Source: Skeletonema tropicum (taxonomy: Eukaryota > Bacillariophyta > Thalassiosirophyceae > Thalassiosirales > Thalassiosiraceae). From it: DNA of 57,134 nt. The DNA lies in assembly GCA_037178625.1 (NCBI GenBank), contig JAWZXG010000055.1:1-57134 (forward strand), read 5' to 3'. Both the position numbers and the translations under genes were made by a program. The notes below the pieces were generated by a model. That model saw nothing but the letters and a program-made list of their open reading frames with translations, was not told the DNA's origin and searched no databases. Positions 10,780 through 19,424 of this stretch are shown piece after piece. Each line of letters begins with the position of its first letter. The stretch's first letter is position 1.

Positions 10780-11634
10780 ATGCAACTTCAGCACAGACAC
10801 AGCAGCAAAAGGGGGGAAAGCTTAAACCCCAATGGGAATAAGGGAAGAGGGACATCAACGCCGCATGAAAACGAAAAATCGAGAGTCACGCAATCGCAGC
10901 AGCACTCACCAGTAGCGTCTTTGCGGGAGTTGATACAACGAATGCACCGCAGCAGCAGCTGCCCACAATTCCGCTGCAGCAACTCCAACAGCCCCGAACG
11001 TGAAGCTGTAGTAGTAGTAGCAGAACGTGATGTTCAACCCTTTCGACGTTTGAGTACATTAGATGCTAGTGGTAGTAGTAGTAGGTATCGTTGGCATTTG
11101 TCACGTTGTGTGAACAGATCCCACCCTCCAAAAAGAAGCAAGAGCAAGGGTATCAATTTGAACAATCTTCAACCTCCACAACCAAAACGAATGTCTCAGA
11201 GTACTCAATCATCTGAATCAGAATCTGATGTAGATGCAGATGTATCATTTCAGCGACCGTCACCAAGTCCAAGTAATCAAGGAAGAAGTGAGGAAGATGA
11301 AGCGACGTCTCAGCTACGAAAAATGTGCAGGGATATCATTCAATCTGCTGAACAAGGCACGTCTCCGCCTCCAAGAGCTCAGATCAAGAAGGTCATAGCA
11401 GAGTATCATTTAAGCCAAAACAATCCAATCAGTCCGAGAGACCCTAACTTCACTGAGATCCCCCCTGAATTCTCGCAGATACTTTCATACGGCATTGCTC
11501 GCTCGCAAACTCAAACTCAAACTCAAACTGTTCAGCAATCGACTGTCGATCCGAATACGAATCATACACGGCGAAGTAGATTCGCTGAATCATACGCAAC
11601 AAAGAAGATTCTTGGACTTGGAGATCAAAAATGA
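10780..11634 (+). CDS. Serine/glutamine-rich hypothetical protein, copy B
   Basis: A 284-codon paralogue of 1939-2844. It starts at ATG 10780, only 8 bases after the TATA duplication of the 3.5 kb element, so its native promoter has been separated from it. The conserved blocks are the basic N-terminus, PFRRLSTLDAS, RYRWHLSRCVNRSHPPKRSKSK, SSESESDVDADVSF, QLRKMCRDIIQSAEQ and FTEIPPEFSQILSYGIA. Differences from copy A are in-frame: a missing segment after SSC, an extra HENEKSR segment, VVVV instead of V, a shorter serine run and one extra QT repeat. The frame ends earlier (GLGDQK). There are no membrane segments or recognised domain. The mirror copy is 55201-56055 with the same length, unusual in being undamaged in both arms. 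Confidence 0.62.
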   Translation: MQLQHRHSSKRGESLNPNGNKGRGTSTPHENEKSRVTQSQQHSPVASLRELIQRMHRSSSCPQFRCSNSNSPEREAVVVVAERDVQPFRRLSTLDASGSSSRYRWHLSRCVNRSHPPKRSKSKGINLNNLQPPQPKRMSQSTQSSESESDVDADVSFQRPSPSPSNQGRSEEDEATSQLRKMCRDIIQSAEQGTSPPPRAQIKKVIAEYHLSQNNPISPRDPNFTEIPPEFSQILSYGIARSQTQTQTQTVQQSTVDPNTNHTRRSRFAESYATKKILGLGDQK

Positions 11635-12158
11635 AGAAACAAATCAACGAGTCTCAACTAGATATATGAAATCGTTACCAATACTAATTATCTAAAATCA
11701 AGCATGAAAGTGTTATTATTCTATTCTCGACCTGAACGTTTTCAGGTCCACTGGACATGAGTGAGTTGATGGTCATAAAATGATATTATGTAAAGGCACA
11801 TCGTGTATACAATACTGATTCCTTTTTTTTGTTATATTATTATTACATATGATTCCTCTATTGTAATTATGACTCCGAGAAGCTGCTTTTCCCTTCTCGT
11901 GACCCCGAGAAGCTTCTTTTCCGGATTTTCCCTTCTCATCAGAATCACGACCATCACACATCGAATAATCTCAAATCAAACAGCTCCTGAATACCATCCT
12001 AAACTAATCACTTATTTATCTAATCATCAATCATCACTGACGTCTGACGTGTGTTGGTTTGTCGCACTTGAACTGAACCGATCCTTGCCTTGTTGTTCAT
12101 GGTACTCATCTCCGCAGCCAGTAGCGTTGCTATCTCTCACCTAACCAAGCAATCAAGT
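11635..12158. other. Intergenic spacer with duplicated CCGAGAAGCT block
   Basis: The 3' flank of the hypothetical gene and leader of the methyltransferase gene. It contains a tandem pair of CCGAGAAGCT(G/T)CTTTTCC segments (about 11875-11925), TATATGAAATC- and ATTATTAT-rich DNA near 11640-11840, and a short inverted repeat around CCTGAACGTTTTCAGG (11731-11746) that could form a small hairpin. No gene is seen. Confidence 0.45.
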
Positions 12159-13814
12159 ATGACGCAACGACGAGCAAAGGCAGCTCGGCAGAATCAATAT
12201 CCGCGACTAGCATCTCTCCTAGCTGCACCAATAATAATACTTTCATCAAGGAGAAGTGATTCATCATCATTTCGTAGTTTTGCGAATGCATTTCAAATTC
12301 AAGCATCAGTGAGCGTACCTCAACAACAACAACAACTATCCACCACTACTGATGAAGATATCAACAAAATAGAAACGCTGGTGAGGGAGAAACTGCATCG
12401 CATAGCGACAGGCTATCAACAAATACACGGTGAAAAGATGCGACGAACATTTGATGTGGAGTTGGAACTTTGTCAGAAAATTGAAAAGTGCTTCATGGGT
12501 AGCGATGGCCATGCCGCTATGATTGGAGATGGAAGTGTTGCTCCGACTAATAATCATTTATTATTATCTGCCAAGTTGATGGAGAAGAGGCATCGTTTGG
12601 AGGAATGTCTGGCTGTGAATGATCGTGTGGTTCGTCAATTATTATTGTCGACTGATTTTAAAGGGGGGCAATCTTCAACATCATCATCTCCGCCATCATC
12701 ATTATTCGACCATGTAGATTTCATCCCATCCGCATTAGCAGGAGGGAGCACCGGCGACTACGACGATTTGGGCCAACTCATGGGCAATGGCGGTCTGATC
12801 GAGGGGGGAGAAACCAACAAGGAGACGGATGGTTATGATACAGCACTTCAAGTGATTCATCACACTGCACGAGATTGGACATTGGGTGCTGCTCCGTGTC
12901 GCGAGGATACGATCATGTGGATTGTTCGTTCCATTGTACAATATTTTTATACTTATACACGACATCCTGGCAGTCATCTTCGTGTTCTTATTCCGGGGGC
13001 AGGGTTGGGCCGTTTGGCGTATGAAGTATCTACTTGCAGAGACTTGATTGAAAAGGGAGTGCAGCCTCTTGTCGAGGCAAATGATAGTTCCGTCACGATG
13101 ATATTTGCTGCACAAAACGTACTCAAAATGCTTCAACAGCAGCAGCAACAGCAAGAGGAAATCAAGCAACTGTTACAGTCAGATATATATCCATTCTTAT
13201 CGGATCCACAAGTCAATGAAATCGATGCCAGGAAACGATTTGAAATGGAGGTATTCCCCGATCAACATGCTATCAACTCCTACAAACACTACCATGATCT
13301 AACAGGGACACATCCCAATCTATCCTTCACAATAGGTGACTTTGTATCAACCTACTCACAACAATCAAAGCAAAACCAGTACGATGTCATTGCAACTTCC
13401 TTCTTTATTGATACTGCCACCAATATTTACGAATACATTTACATAATGAAGCATATGCTCGATAGGAATGGGATATGGGTCAACTGTGGTCCAGTCCAAT
13501 GGCATCCCTGTGCCCTTTTACGTCCCACAGTGGAACAATTGAAAGATATGTTACAAGTAGCAGGGTTTGAATTGATATCGTGGAGTATTGCCGATGAATT
13601 AGTTGCGTATCGTCACCCCGATGATGTGGGTGGTAAGATGGGGACGGAAGAAGCGAGGTATACACGATCGGAGGCGTACCGACCACTTCGATTTGTTGCG
13701 AGATTACTAGATGATGATGGCAATAGTGATGACGAAGGCGATCTTTCCCTCAAGATTCAATACTCTGAATTTCTCAATCAAGTTGCAAATGGAAAGATAG
13801 AGGTAAACCAATAA
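12159..13814 (+). CDS. Carnosine N-methyltransferase-like protein (N2227 family)
   Basis: 551 codons. An upstream in-frame ATG (12099) exists, but the duplicated fragment at 5911 conserves only the 12159 start. The C-terminal two thirds is an N2227/CARNMT1-type SAM-dependent methyltransferase: DWTLGAAPCREDTI before the Rossmann fold, VLIPGAGLGRLAYEV (about 276-290, SAM-binding glycine loop), VEANDSS (acidic end of strand 2), IYPFLSDP, LSFTIGDFVSTY, then DVIATSFFIDTATNIYEYI (409-427) and GIWVNCGPVQWHP (438-450). Family members N-methylate a histidine ring in carnosine or in proteins. The N-terminal ~60 residues are basic and Ser/Gln-rich with a hydrophobic stretch (LASLLAAPIIILSS), possibly a targeting sequence. 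It also has glutamine runs near 325-333. It converges on the sulfatase gene 25 bases downstream. The right-arm copy is split by one extra T near 54437. Confidence 0.9.
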   Translation: MTQRRAKAARQNQYPRLASLLAAPIIILSSRRSDSSSFRSFANAFQIQASVSVPQQQQQLSTTTDEDINKIETLVREKLHRIATGYQQIHGEKMRRTFDVELELCQKIEKCFMGSDGHAAMIGDGSVAPTNNHLLLSAKLMEKRHRLEECLAVNDRVVRQLLLSTDFKGGQSSTSSSPPSSLFDHVDFIPSALAGGSTGDYDDLGQLMGNGGLIEGGETNKETDGYDTALQVIHHTARDWTLGAAPCREDTIMWIVRSIVQYFYTYTRHPGSHLRVLIPGAGLGRLAYEVSTCRDLIEKGVQPLVEANDSSVTMIFAAQNVLKMLQQQQQQQEEIKQLLQSDIYPFLSDPQVNEIDARKRFEMEVFPDQHAINSYKHYHDLTGTHPNLSFTIGDFVSTYSQQSKQNQYDVIATSFFIDTATNIYEYIYIMKHMLDRNGIWVNCGPVQWHPCALLRPTVEQLKDMLQVAGFELISWSIADELVAYRHPDDVGGKMGTEEARYTRSEAYRPLRFVARLLDDDGNSDDEGDLSLKIQYSEFLNQVANGKIEVNQ

Positions 13815-13839
13815 TTTGAGATAATAATAAATAATTATT

Positions 13840-15696
13840 TTAGTTCGACCTCGTGTCAGCTAGATCAATACTACTACTACCTCCATCCAATGGTGGTGGA
13901 CTAGTACGACAACCACTCTCAACATTTGCGCATGGCAAGTACTTTGGATCTCTTGCCAATGTAAGCGGTGTTGTCCATTCCACAGAAGCCTTATGCTCCG
14001 ACATGAGGTGTATTGCGTGGCTAATCAAATCAGCATGTTCATCTAAATCGAGTGGATAAGCTTCAGCAGGATCATTCAACACGTCGAATATTAGCGGAGG
14101 GTCGTGATAGACTTCCTCATCATCATTGTAATGAGAGCTCTTTGTCCAAAACCAGAATTTGTACCACCCAATCTTCATTGCGACGACGTCAAATCTGCCA
14201 AAGGGTGCTGGCAATGGCCCAATCTTGAATCCATCGCGCCAAAAGAATATTGCTCTTTCACTTTTCATTGTTGTTGTTGTTCTTCTTCTTGTTTCATCTT
14301 GATATTCTTCTCCACGAAACAACAATGATTGCGACGACGACGACGCTGCATGCCCAAGAAAGATATCCGTGACATCAATTCCATCTGCTTTGCTACCATT
14401 TGGAATTTCTTTCCCAATAATGCTCAACACGGTTGGCAGAACATCTAAAGTAGATACCATCTCTGAAGAAGTCTCTCCTTCAGGTATACCGCCACCCTTC
14501 CATCGTACGATAGCCGGCATACGCACATTTGCCTCCCAAGCTGATCCTAATCCACTATCTTCTCCACAGGGCACTCCCATGACTTCATAATTAGTTCCAG
14601 GATAAACACATCGACGTTTCTTTCCAGGAAGAGGTGATGGCTTGTATTCAGACGGGCAGGCAGTACAATCATTATCGACATTTTCCTTCAGCCACGTTCC
14701 CTTGAATGGGCCCTTTGATCCTGCACAACTTTGCTCTGCAGTCCAAGGTCCATTATCACTTGTAAATATTACCAACGTGTCATCACCCACTCCAGCTTCG
14801 TCCAATGCATCAATAACTTGACCTAAAATCCAATCCATTTCTTCCACAGCATCTCCATAGTCAGCTGTGAATTTACCATCTCTACTAAAATGAGTTGAAG
14901 ACCATTGACACTCTGCAAATCGAGGTGCACATAGCTGATGCACATGAGAAAAGGCCATGTACAAAAAGAAGGGTTGTTGTTGTTGCTTATCATCCGATGT
15001 AGAAGATGCATGCTCGAATATAAACTTCTTTGCCTCCTCCACATACCGTGGTGCCAAATTACTCAAATCAACCGGCTGCTCAACTATATCTCGACCATCA
15101 AATAACGGAAGCCACAAGGTACCATTCGGATCACGTTCTTGTCCACAAACATGTCCATCGAGACTCCCCCCCGACATGTGATAGGGAATACCAAACCATT
15201 CATCAAATCCCCGATCAATTGGTAGATATCCCGGCCTCGATCCAAGATGCCACTTGCCAACTAATTTCGTCGCATATCCCTCCTGTTGCAGATAATCGGC
15301 TAGTGTCGTTTCATTGGCGAGTAGACCGTGCCGAGCATCTGGTTCAAAGACGCGGGGATAGACGCCTGTTCGTACGGGATATTTTCCTGTTAGTAAGGCT
15401 GCTCGACTTGCCGAGCATAATACTGCGGGTGAGTTCCAGTGGAGAAGTTTGAGGCCTTGAGTGGCTAGTGCATCTGTTCGTGGTGTGCGTGATCGTGATT
15501 TGTTGTTGCTACTGCTCTTGGTCTGGAAGGTGCCGACATCGTCGTAGGCGAGATTGTCGGCAAAGAGAATTACAATATTTGGCTGTCTACTTTTGTGGCT
15601 TTTGCCTTCACCGCTGCTGCTCGCTGGCACAGTCAGTATCAGGATGAAAAGGAAAATGATGGCCGCTTTGAAGGAAGTAGGAATAGGACCGCCCAT
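13840..15696 (-). CDS. Secreted arylsulfatase (arylsulfatase A-like)
   Basis: 618 codons, starting at the ATG on the minus strand at 15696; an in-frame GTG further upstream is not needed. Residues 8-25 form a signal peptide (AAIIFLFILILTVPASS), so the enzyme is secreted or vesicular. Sulfatase landmarks: FADNLAYDDVG (45-55, metal site), CSASR at 94-98 matching the C-x-P/A-x-R formylglycine signature followed by AALLTGKYPVRTGVYP, GKWHLG (147-152), SHVH (250-253), and FTSDNG (311-316) for the second metal pair. Family members hydrolyse sulfate esters once the cysteine is converted to formylglycine. One metal ligand is Asn (N48) where Asp is usual. Poly-Q and Ser-rich insertions lie at 228-242. 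It shares a divergent promoter region with the zinc-finger gene at 16195. The mirror copy 51138-52993 is frameshifted in a G run. Confidence 0.93.
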   Translation of the reverse strand: MGGPIPTSFKAAIIFLFILILTVPASSSGEGKSHKSRQPNIVILFADNLAYDDVGTFQTKSSSNNKSRSRTPRTDALATQGLKLLHWNSPAVLCSASRAALLTGKYPVRTGVYPRVFEPDARHGLLANETTLADYLQQEGYATKLVGKWHLGSRPGYLPIDRGFDEWFGIPYHMSGGSLDGHVCGQERDPNGTLWLPLFDGRDIVEQPVDLSNLAPRYVEEAKKFIFEHASSTSDDKQQQQPFFLYMAFSHVHQLCAPRFAECQWSSTHFSRDGKFTADYGDAVEEMDWILGQVIDALDEAGVGDDTLVIFTSDNGPWTAEQSCAGSKGPFKGTWLKENVDNDCTACPSEYKPSPLPGKKRRCVYPGTNYEVMGVPCGEDSGLGSAWEANVRMPAIVRWKGGGIPEGETSSEMVSTLDVLPTVLSIIGKEIPNGSKADGIDVTDIFLGHAASSSSQSLLFRGEEYQDETRRRTTTTMKSERAIFFWRDGFKIGPLPAPFGRFDVVAMKIGWYKFWFWTKSSHYNDDEEVYHDPPLIFDVLNDPAEAYPLDLDEHADLISHAIHLMSEHKASVEWTTPLTLARDPKYLPCANVESGCRTSPPPLDGGSSSIDLADTRSN

Positions 15697-16194
15697 TGCG
15701 TCAGCTATATATTTAGTACTTAATGCAGCATTCACCTAATTTCCTAAGTGATATCTACTGCAAGGCGATTGACACAACACAACATAACAGCCATATACCT
15801 TAATGATGATCTTGTGTGTGGCGCTTTAGCTCCTTTCCTGTTTTTGAATATTTTGAATGGGTTTGAATGTACTTTATTTCTTTCAAACAAGAAACTAAGA
15901 TGAGAATCCTCCAGATAAGAGTCAAAAGATAGGAAGAAATAAGCCCCACCCCTTGGCCCCACCCAAAGCAAACCTCCAGAGCGTGTTTTCATCCTCCACA
16001 CAAGAGTCAAAAAAATGCTTTACACAAACTTGCAGAGCGTAAAAAGACTAAATACAAACCTGTAGAGCGTGATTTCGTACTGCATGTGATAGGAAGTGAT
16101 ACTCATCTGCTCAACTTCTCATGAACACGCGAGCACAAACCCAGACCCAGATAGATACCATTTACATAACCATCATCATCATCAGTCGACAACG
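15697..16194. promoter_or_regulatory. Divergent promoter between sulfatase and zinc-finger gene
   Basis: 498 bases separate two divergent starts. Three related 16-17-base direct repeats, consensus CAAACYTSYAGAGCGT(G), lie at 15969-15985, 16025-16040 and 16055-16071. They are followed by a CATCATCATCATCAGTCGAC stretch (CAT repeats) just before the zinc-finger ATG. AAGAGTCAAA also occurs twice (about 15907 and 16002). The region is duplicated almost unchanged at 18922-19424. The repeats are candidate transcription-factor sites; their function is inferred from conservation and position only. Confidence 0.55.
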
Positions 16195-17214
16195 ATGCCC
16201 TTCTTCAACGTCATCGTTTCACCAGAAAAACCGAAAGCAGAAGCGGTAGCGGTAGAGAAAGAGGAGGACGACATCGCTGCACTCATTTGGCAAGAAAGTC
16301 AATTTAGGAAAAGGGAGGCCGAAGCAGCTGCGGCTGCAATCAAGAAGAAAGCGCATGCTGCTGGTGGTACAATTTGTTCAGCAGCTGCTTCTCAAGATCA
16401 AGATTCTACTGCATTGGTAGTGACACAGGTGATTAGAGCGACTTCGGCTGTTGAGACTGAGAGAAAGAAAGAATCATCACCCAGCGTCAATGATGCAGAT
16501 GATATGCCGAAGCCGGAAAAAGCTACTAAAAAGAGAAAACTATGTAGCAGCGAGGGATGTACAAACAAATCCGTCAATAGAGGAGTGTGCAATAGACATG
16601 GGGCAAAGCGAACACTATGCAGTGTTGATGGGTGCACAAGTTCTGTCCAAAGAGGAGGAAAGTGTTACAGGCATGGGTATGGAGCAAAGAGGAAACGATG
16701 GAAACGATGTAGTTCGAAAGGATGCACAAATAATGTTTGGATAGGAGGAGTTTGCAGACTACATGGGCAATGGGCAGAGGTCAAAAAAGCGACCGTGGAA
16801 GAGGAGGAGCAGGAGCGAGAATCACCAAACGAAAAAGATTTTATGCCGAAGCCGAAGAAAGCTGCTCCAAAGAGAAACCTATGCAGCAGTGAAGGGTGTT
16901 TAAACTTAGTCGTCAAGGGAGGAGTTTGTGTGAGGCATGGGGCAAAGACGAAAAGGTGCAGTGTTGATAAATGTACAAGCCCTGCCAATCGGGAAGGAGT
17001 GTGTTACAGGCATGGATCAAAGAAGAAACGATGTAGTACTAAAGGATGCACAAATAAAGTTTGGGTGGGAGGAGTTTGCAGAGGACATGGGCAATGGGCG
17101 ACGGTCAAATTATGCAGAATTGAAAGATGCACAAACCCTGCCAAACAGGGAGGAATGTGCTGGATGCATGGGGTGCAGTGTAAACCACAGTACAGGATAC
17201 ATGAAGCAATCTAA
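16195..17214 (+). CDS. CX4CX9CX2H zinc-finger repeat protein (WRKY19-like), copy 1
   Basis: 339 codons from ATG 16195 (MPFFNVIVSPEKPK); the other copies share this start. An acidic N-terminus contains EEDDIAALIWQESQFRKREAE, which is also present in the more distant copy 3 and so probably functional, followed by an Ala-rich helix. Then come seven zinc-finger-like repeats, spacing C-x4-C-x9-C-x2-H, typified by LCSSEGCTNKSVNRGVCNRHG. They are arranged as three, a linker (KKATVEEEEQERESPNEKD), then four. Repeats of this kind occur in large families in diatoms and oomycetes, often annotated WRKY19-like, probably nucleic-acid or protein binding. Basic linkers (AKRKRWK, KKAAPKR) suggest nuclear location. 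Copy 2 differs at only one residue (NREGVC versus NRGGVC). The right-arm mirror is broken by several indels. Confidence 0.85.
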   Translation: MPFFNVIVSPEKPKAEAVAVEKEEDDIAALIWQESQFRKREAEAAAAAIKKKAHAAGGTICSAAASQDQDSTALVVTQVIRATSAVETERKKESSPSVNDADDMPKPEKATKKRKLCSSEGCTNKSVNRGVCNRHGAKRTLCSVDGCTSSVQRGGKCYRHGYGAKRKRWKRCSSKGCTNNVWIGGVCRLHGQWAEVKKATVEEEEQERESPNEKDFMPKPKKAAPKRNLCSSEGCLNLVVKGGVCVRHGAKTKRCSVDKCTSPANREGVCYRHGSKKKRCSTKGCTNKVWVGGVCRGHGQWATVKLCRIERCTNPAKQGGMCWMHGVQCKPQYRIHEAI

Positions 17215-17688
17215 GAGGAGGAGTGTGCAGGTGCAGGGAGGAGCTGAGGAGGAATGGGACACTGTAAATTACATAGTAGTAGTATCGATAAATGCAGGAA
17301 TCAAGCTAAAACTAAAGGTTTATCTATGTCACTATATATCATGGAGCGAAGCACTACTTGCGCAGTACCGAGCGTCGGCAAAACAGATGTAGCCGAGAGT
17401 ATGTTGGCCACGTTCCATTACAAAATAATGTGCAAAGACTTCAACGTAATGGATACCTGCTACCTCCACCTCTCCATAATGTGAATGCATAGCCACTTTC
17501 AAGGCATCAATTTGCGTGAGATTATTGTACAATACTTTGCCACAAAAAAGATCAGAGCGTTTTGCTGCTCGCCCGCCAGCTGTAGGTATCATTTTCTTCT
17601 TTTTAAGAAAGAAGATAAATTCAAATCAAATTCCAAAATATAAATACCATGTTGCGTCAAGCAAGCTACTTACTTACCACACCATGAC
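17215..17688 (+). other. 3' flank of zinc-finger copy 1, with decayed finger remnants
   Basis: After the stop, sequence similar to further finger repeats continues out of frame (GGAGTGTGCAGG, then TGTAAATTACATAGTAGTAGTATCGATAAATGCAGG), matching the region after zinc-finger copy 3 where it is better preserved. The segment up to the CACACCATGAC boundary at 17688 is nearly identical to 20445-20918. A palindromic TTTTTAAGAAAG / CTTTCTTAAAAA-like stretch lies near 17590-17615. Confidence 0.5.
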
Positions 17689-18274
17689 TAGGGTGCACCG
17701 TGTGCGAGGAAAAGAGAAGAGATAAAGCAGTTGTACATAGGCACAGCACGCAGCCGAGGCTGAACAGTGAGCAGCAACCTCAGGAAGGCACAGGTATCTT
17801 GATTTTCGAACGCCGACCCCATGCCTGCGTGAGGCAGGCGATGGGGTCAGCGGCAGATTCTTCTCACTACTCACTAACTTCAGCTAATAAAATTCTTTTC
17901 TCTAGAGCATTGCCTAGCCGTATCATAGCTTATGCGGGCAGCATTACTTATTCGATCAAATGAGTCAGTTGTACGATTCGAAACGATAGGGTGCCAAAAG
18001 AATCGCTGTAACATTTGTGTGACGATATATATTCGAACACTGTTATGTTGGTGTAACAAAATGTAACAATGACTAACCCTAACAAAATTCCTTCCCGCAA
18101 TAATTAAGGATTTCTACACTTAAGGGCTTCCCGCAATTTCTCAAAACGAATGTGAACAACCCTGGATTCTTGAGTACATATTCGTTTTTGTTCTTGGCGC
18201 TTCACGGGTCCCTCCCCGTTCGCGATTATTTTGAGTGCCGTTCGAAAGAATCAGGGAAATGGTGTGGCATTCTA
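17689..18274. mobile_element. 586-base insertion between duplicated modules
   Basis: At the equivalent junction of the next module (20919) the flanks CCATGAC and AAGAGATTTTGC are contiguous. Here they are separated by 586 bases bounded by AC on both sides (17687-17688 and 18275-18276). The ends are weakly inverted (TAGGGTGC at the left; GCATTCTA at the right). The insert holds a strong hairpin at 17815-17848 (GACCCCAT ... ATGGGGTC), a second TAGGGTGC near 17989, and CTAACCCTAAC, a short telomere-like motif, near 18074. There is no coding signature. It is probably a small non-autonomous element; the class is unknown. Confidence 0.5.
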
Positions 18275-18312
18275 ACAAGAGATTTTGCAGCGCTCACATA
18301 CAACCAACCTGC

Positions 18313-18921
18313 TCAGGAACACAGCAACGGAAGCCACAAGGTACCATTCGGATCACGTTCTTGTCCACAAACATGCCCATCAAGACTCCCCCCCGACATG
18401 TGATATGGAATACCAAACCATTCATCAAATCCCCGATCAATTGGTAGATATCCCGGCCTCGATCCAAGATGCCACTTGCCAACTAATTTCGTCGCATATC
18501 CCTCCTGTTGCAGATAATCGGCGAGTGTAGTTTCATTGGCGAGTAGACCGTGCCGAGCATCTGGTTCAAAGACGCGGGGATAGACGCCTGTTCGTACGGG
18601 ATATTTTCCTGTTAGTAAGGCTGCTCGACTTGCCGAGCATAATACTGCGGGTGAGTTCCAGTGGAGAAGTTTGAGGCCTTGAGTGGCTAGTGCATCTGTT
18701 CGTGGTAGTGTGCGTGATCGTGATTTGTTGTTGCTACTGCTCTTGGTCTGGAAGGTGCCGACATCGTCGTAGGCGAGATTGTCGGCAAAGAGAATTACAA
18801 TATTTGGCTGTCTATTGTTGTGGCTTTTGCCTTCACCGCTGCTGCTCGCTGGCACAGTCAGTATCAGGATGAAAAGGAAAATGATGGCCGCTTTGAAGGA
18901 AGTAGGAATAGGACCGCCCAT
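18313..18921 (-). pseudogene. Truncated arylsulfatase, module copy 2
   Basis: A 202-codon open frame from the minus-strand ATG at 18921. It keeps the signal peptide, the first metal motif, the CSASR signature and GKWHLG, then runs to GTLWLP and leaves homology, ending LLCS. Compared with the 618-codon gene it lacks SHVH, FTSDNG and the whole C-terminal half, so it cannot form a complete active site. The frame is otherwise intact, so a short secreted product is possible. The breakpoint coincides with the point where both truncated copies join the same unrelated sequence, showing that the truncation happened once, before the module was copied. Confidence 0.8.
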
Positions 18922-19424
18922 TGCGTCAGCTATATATTTAGTACTTAATGCAGCATTCACCTAATTTCCTAAAAGTGATATCATAGCAGCAAGGCGATTG
19001 ACACAACACAACATAACAGCCATATACCTTAATGATGATCTTGTGTGTGGCGCTTTAGCTCCTTTCCTGTTTTTGAATATTTTGAATGGGTTTGAATGTA
19101 CTTTATTTCTTTCAAACAAGAAACTAAGATGAGAATCCTCCAGATAAGAGTCAAAAGATAGGAAGAAATAAGCCCCACCCCTTTGGCCCCACCCAAAGCA
19201 AACCTCCAGAGCGTGTTTTCATCCTCCACACAAGAGTCAAAAAAATGCTTTACACAAACTTGCAGAGCGTAAAAAGACTAAATACAAACCTGTAGAGCGT
19301 GATTTCGTACTGCATGTGATAGGAAGTGATACTCATCTGCTCAACTTCTCATGAACACGCGAGCACAAACCCAGACCCAGATAGATACCATTTACATAAC
19401 CATCATCATCATCAGTCGACAACG
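18922..19424. promoter_or_regulatory. Divergent promoter, module copy 2
   Basis: Nearly identical to 15697-16194. The three CAAACYTSYAGAGCGT repeats are at 19199-19215, 19255-19270 and 19285-19301 with unchanged spacing. It lies between the truncated sulfatase and zinc-finger copy 2, so the zinc-finger gene retains its full upstream region. Confidence 0.5.

Noticed and set aside
16398..16988. Long antisense frames opposite the zinc-finger genes
   Set aside because: These are shadows of the repeat codons; the sense strand has the ordered CX4CX9CX2H pattern.
17815..17848. Strong hairpin as a transcription terminator
   Set aside because: It has no following T tract, and the context is a eukaryotic insertion; intrinsic termination does not apply.
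18070..18082. CTAACCCTAAC as an internal telomere
   Set aside because: Less than two repeat units; chance or a small patch, not a telomere array.
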